5,876 nucleotides of DNA from Anaerolineaceae bacterium (GTDB lineage: Bacteria > Planctomycetota > Phycisphaerae > FEN-1346 > JAACEH01). Below, piece after piece: positions 5,848 to 5,876 of the stretch. The stretch spans positions 1-5,876 of the forward strand of contig JAACEH010000293.1 of assembly GCA_011682595.1 (NCBI GenBank), given 5' to 3'. The notes beneath the pieces are model-generated. The model was not told where the DNA came from and searched no databases. It was given only the letters and a program-made list of their open reading frames with translations. A program made the position numbers and the translations under genes. The stretch's first letter is position 1, and the number at the start of each line of letters is the position of its first letter.

Positions 5848-5869
5848 CATGCGTCGCTGGCGACGCATG
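5848..5869. repeat. Perfect 9-bp palindromic hairpin, REP-like
   Basis: CATGCGTCG (5848-5856) and CGACGCATG (5861-5869) are perfect inverted arms around a CTGG loop. Such extragenic GTGGCATGCG-type palindromes are typical of dispersed repetitive elements, but only one copy is in the window. A transcription terminator for a gene beyond the edge is the main alternative. Confidence 0.45.
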
Positions 5870-5876
5870 TTCCGTG

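Larger units (their letters stand above)
5458..5876. other. Intergenic region upstream of the kinase gene, no convincing gene
   Basis: These 419 bases hold the leader, promoter and repeats listed separately. A plus-strand frame at 5460-5819 (119 codons) is open, but it is rich in Cys, Arg and Pro, has no recognisable domain or ribosome site, and would run antisense through the promoter and leader. I treat it as non-coding. No tRNA or other known RNA was recognised. Confidence 0.6.

Noticed and set aside
1..5876. Defence, CRISPR, toxin-antitoxin or biosynthetic system
   Set aside because: No repeat-spacer pattern, nuclease, toxin, transposase or biosynthetic core gene could be recognised. The genes present are housekeeping, hydrolase, sensor and transporter types.

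Overview
This is a GC-rich bacterial window. Its gene content suggests a planctomycete (Planctomycetota). The N-terminal FHA sequence 'MANLTVIQGNDRGK', followed by a linker with 'DDEGNVVDAAI' and a GAF plus histidine-kinase module, resembles sensor kinases common in that phylum. The SGNH hydrolase has the 'N-x-GLHD' block also seen in planctomycete-type relatives. The phylum call is recognition from memory; no search was run.

Layout. Positions 2-958 (+) hold the C-terminal two thirds of gatB, the amidotransferase subunit that corrects misacylated Glu-tRNA(Gln)/Asp-tRNA(Asn). After a 107-nt gap with a hairpin and a clear Shine-Dalgarno site comes a small SGNH/GDSL hydrolase (1066-1659, +). The spacer 1660-1921 lies between convergent genes. 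It contains a hairpin cluster and what looks like the last ~40 codons of a potassium-channel-like protein, probably a decayed remnant. On the minus strand, read from right to left, is a tight three-gene unit: an FHA-GAF sensor histidine kinase (5457 to 3708), a DUF167/YggU-family small protein (3711 to 3352) and a MATE-family efflux transporter (3352 to 1922). Its junctions are overlapping GTGA and TGATG, so the three are probably co-transcribed and translationally coupled. Positions 5458-5876 carry no convincing gene. They hold a plausible sigma70-type promoter for the unit, a ~200-nt leader with predicted hairpins, a further upstream inverted repeat, an 11-bp direct repeat and a perfect 9-bp palindromic hairpin at the right edge.

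How the genes fit together. gatB and the SGNH gene are ordinary chromosomal genes. The kinase-DUF167-MATE unit suggests, by inference only, that a cytosolic sensor kinase (no membrane segments seen) is expressed together with a multidrug or metabolite exporter. No response regulator is in view. The main anomaly is in the kinase. The FHA reading frame breaks at about 5284, exactly where the conserved D-L-G-S-T-N segment should be. The best explanation is a net loss of about 14 nt, which is either a real frameshift mutation or a sequence/assembly error. The downstream GAF and kinase domains are intact and have their own GTG start with a GAGG site. I found no CRISPR array, tRNA, rRNA, transposase, phage gene or recognisable defence system.
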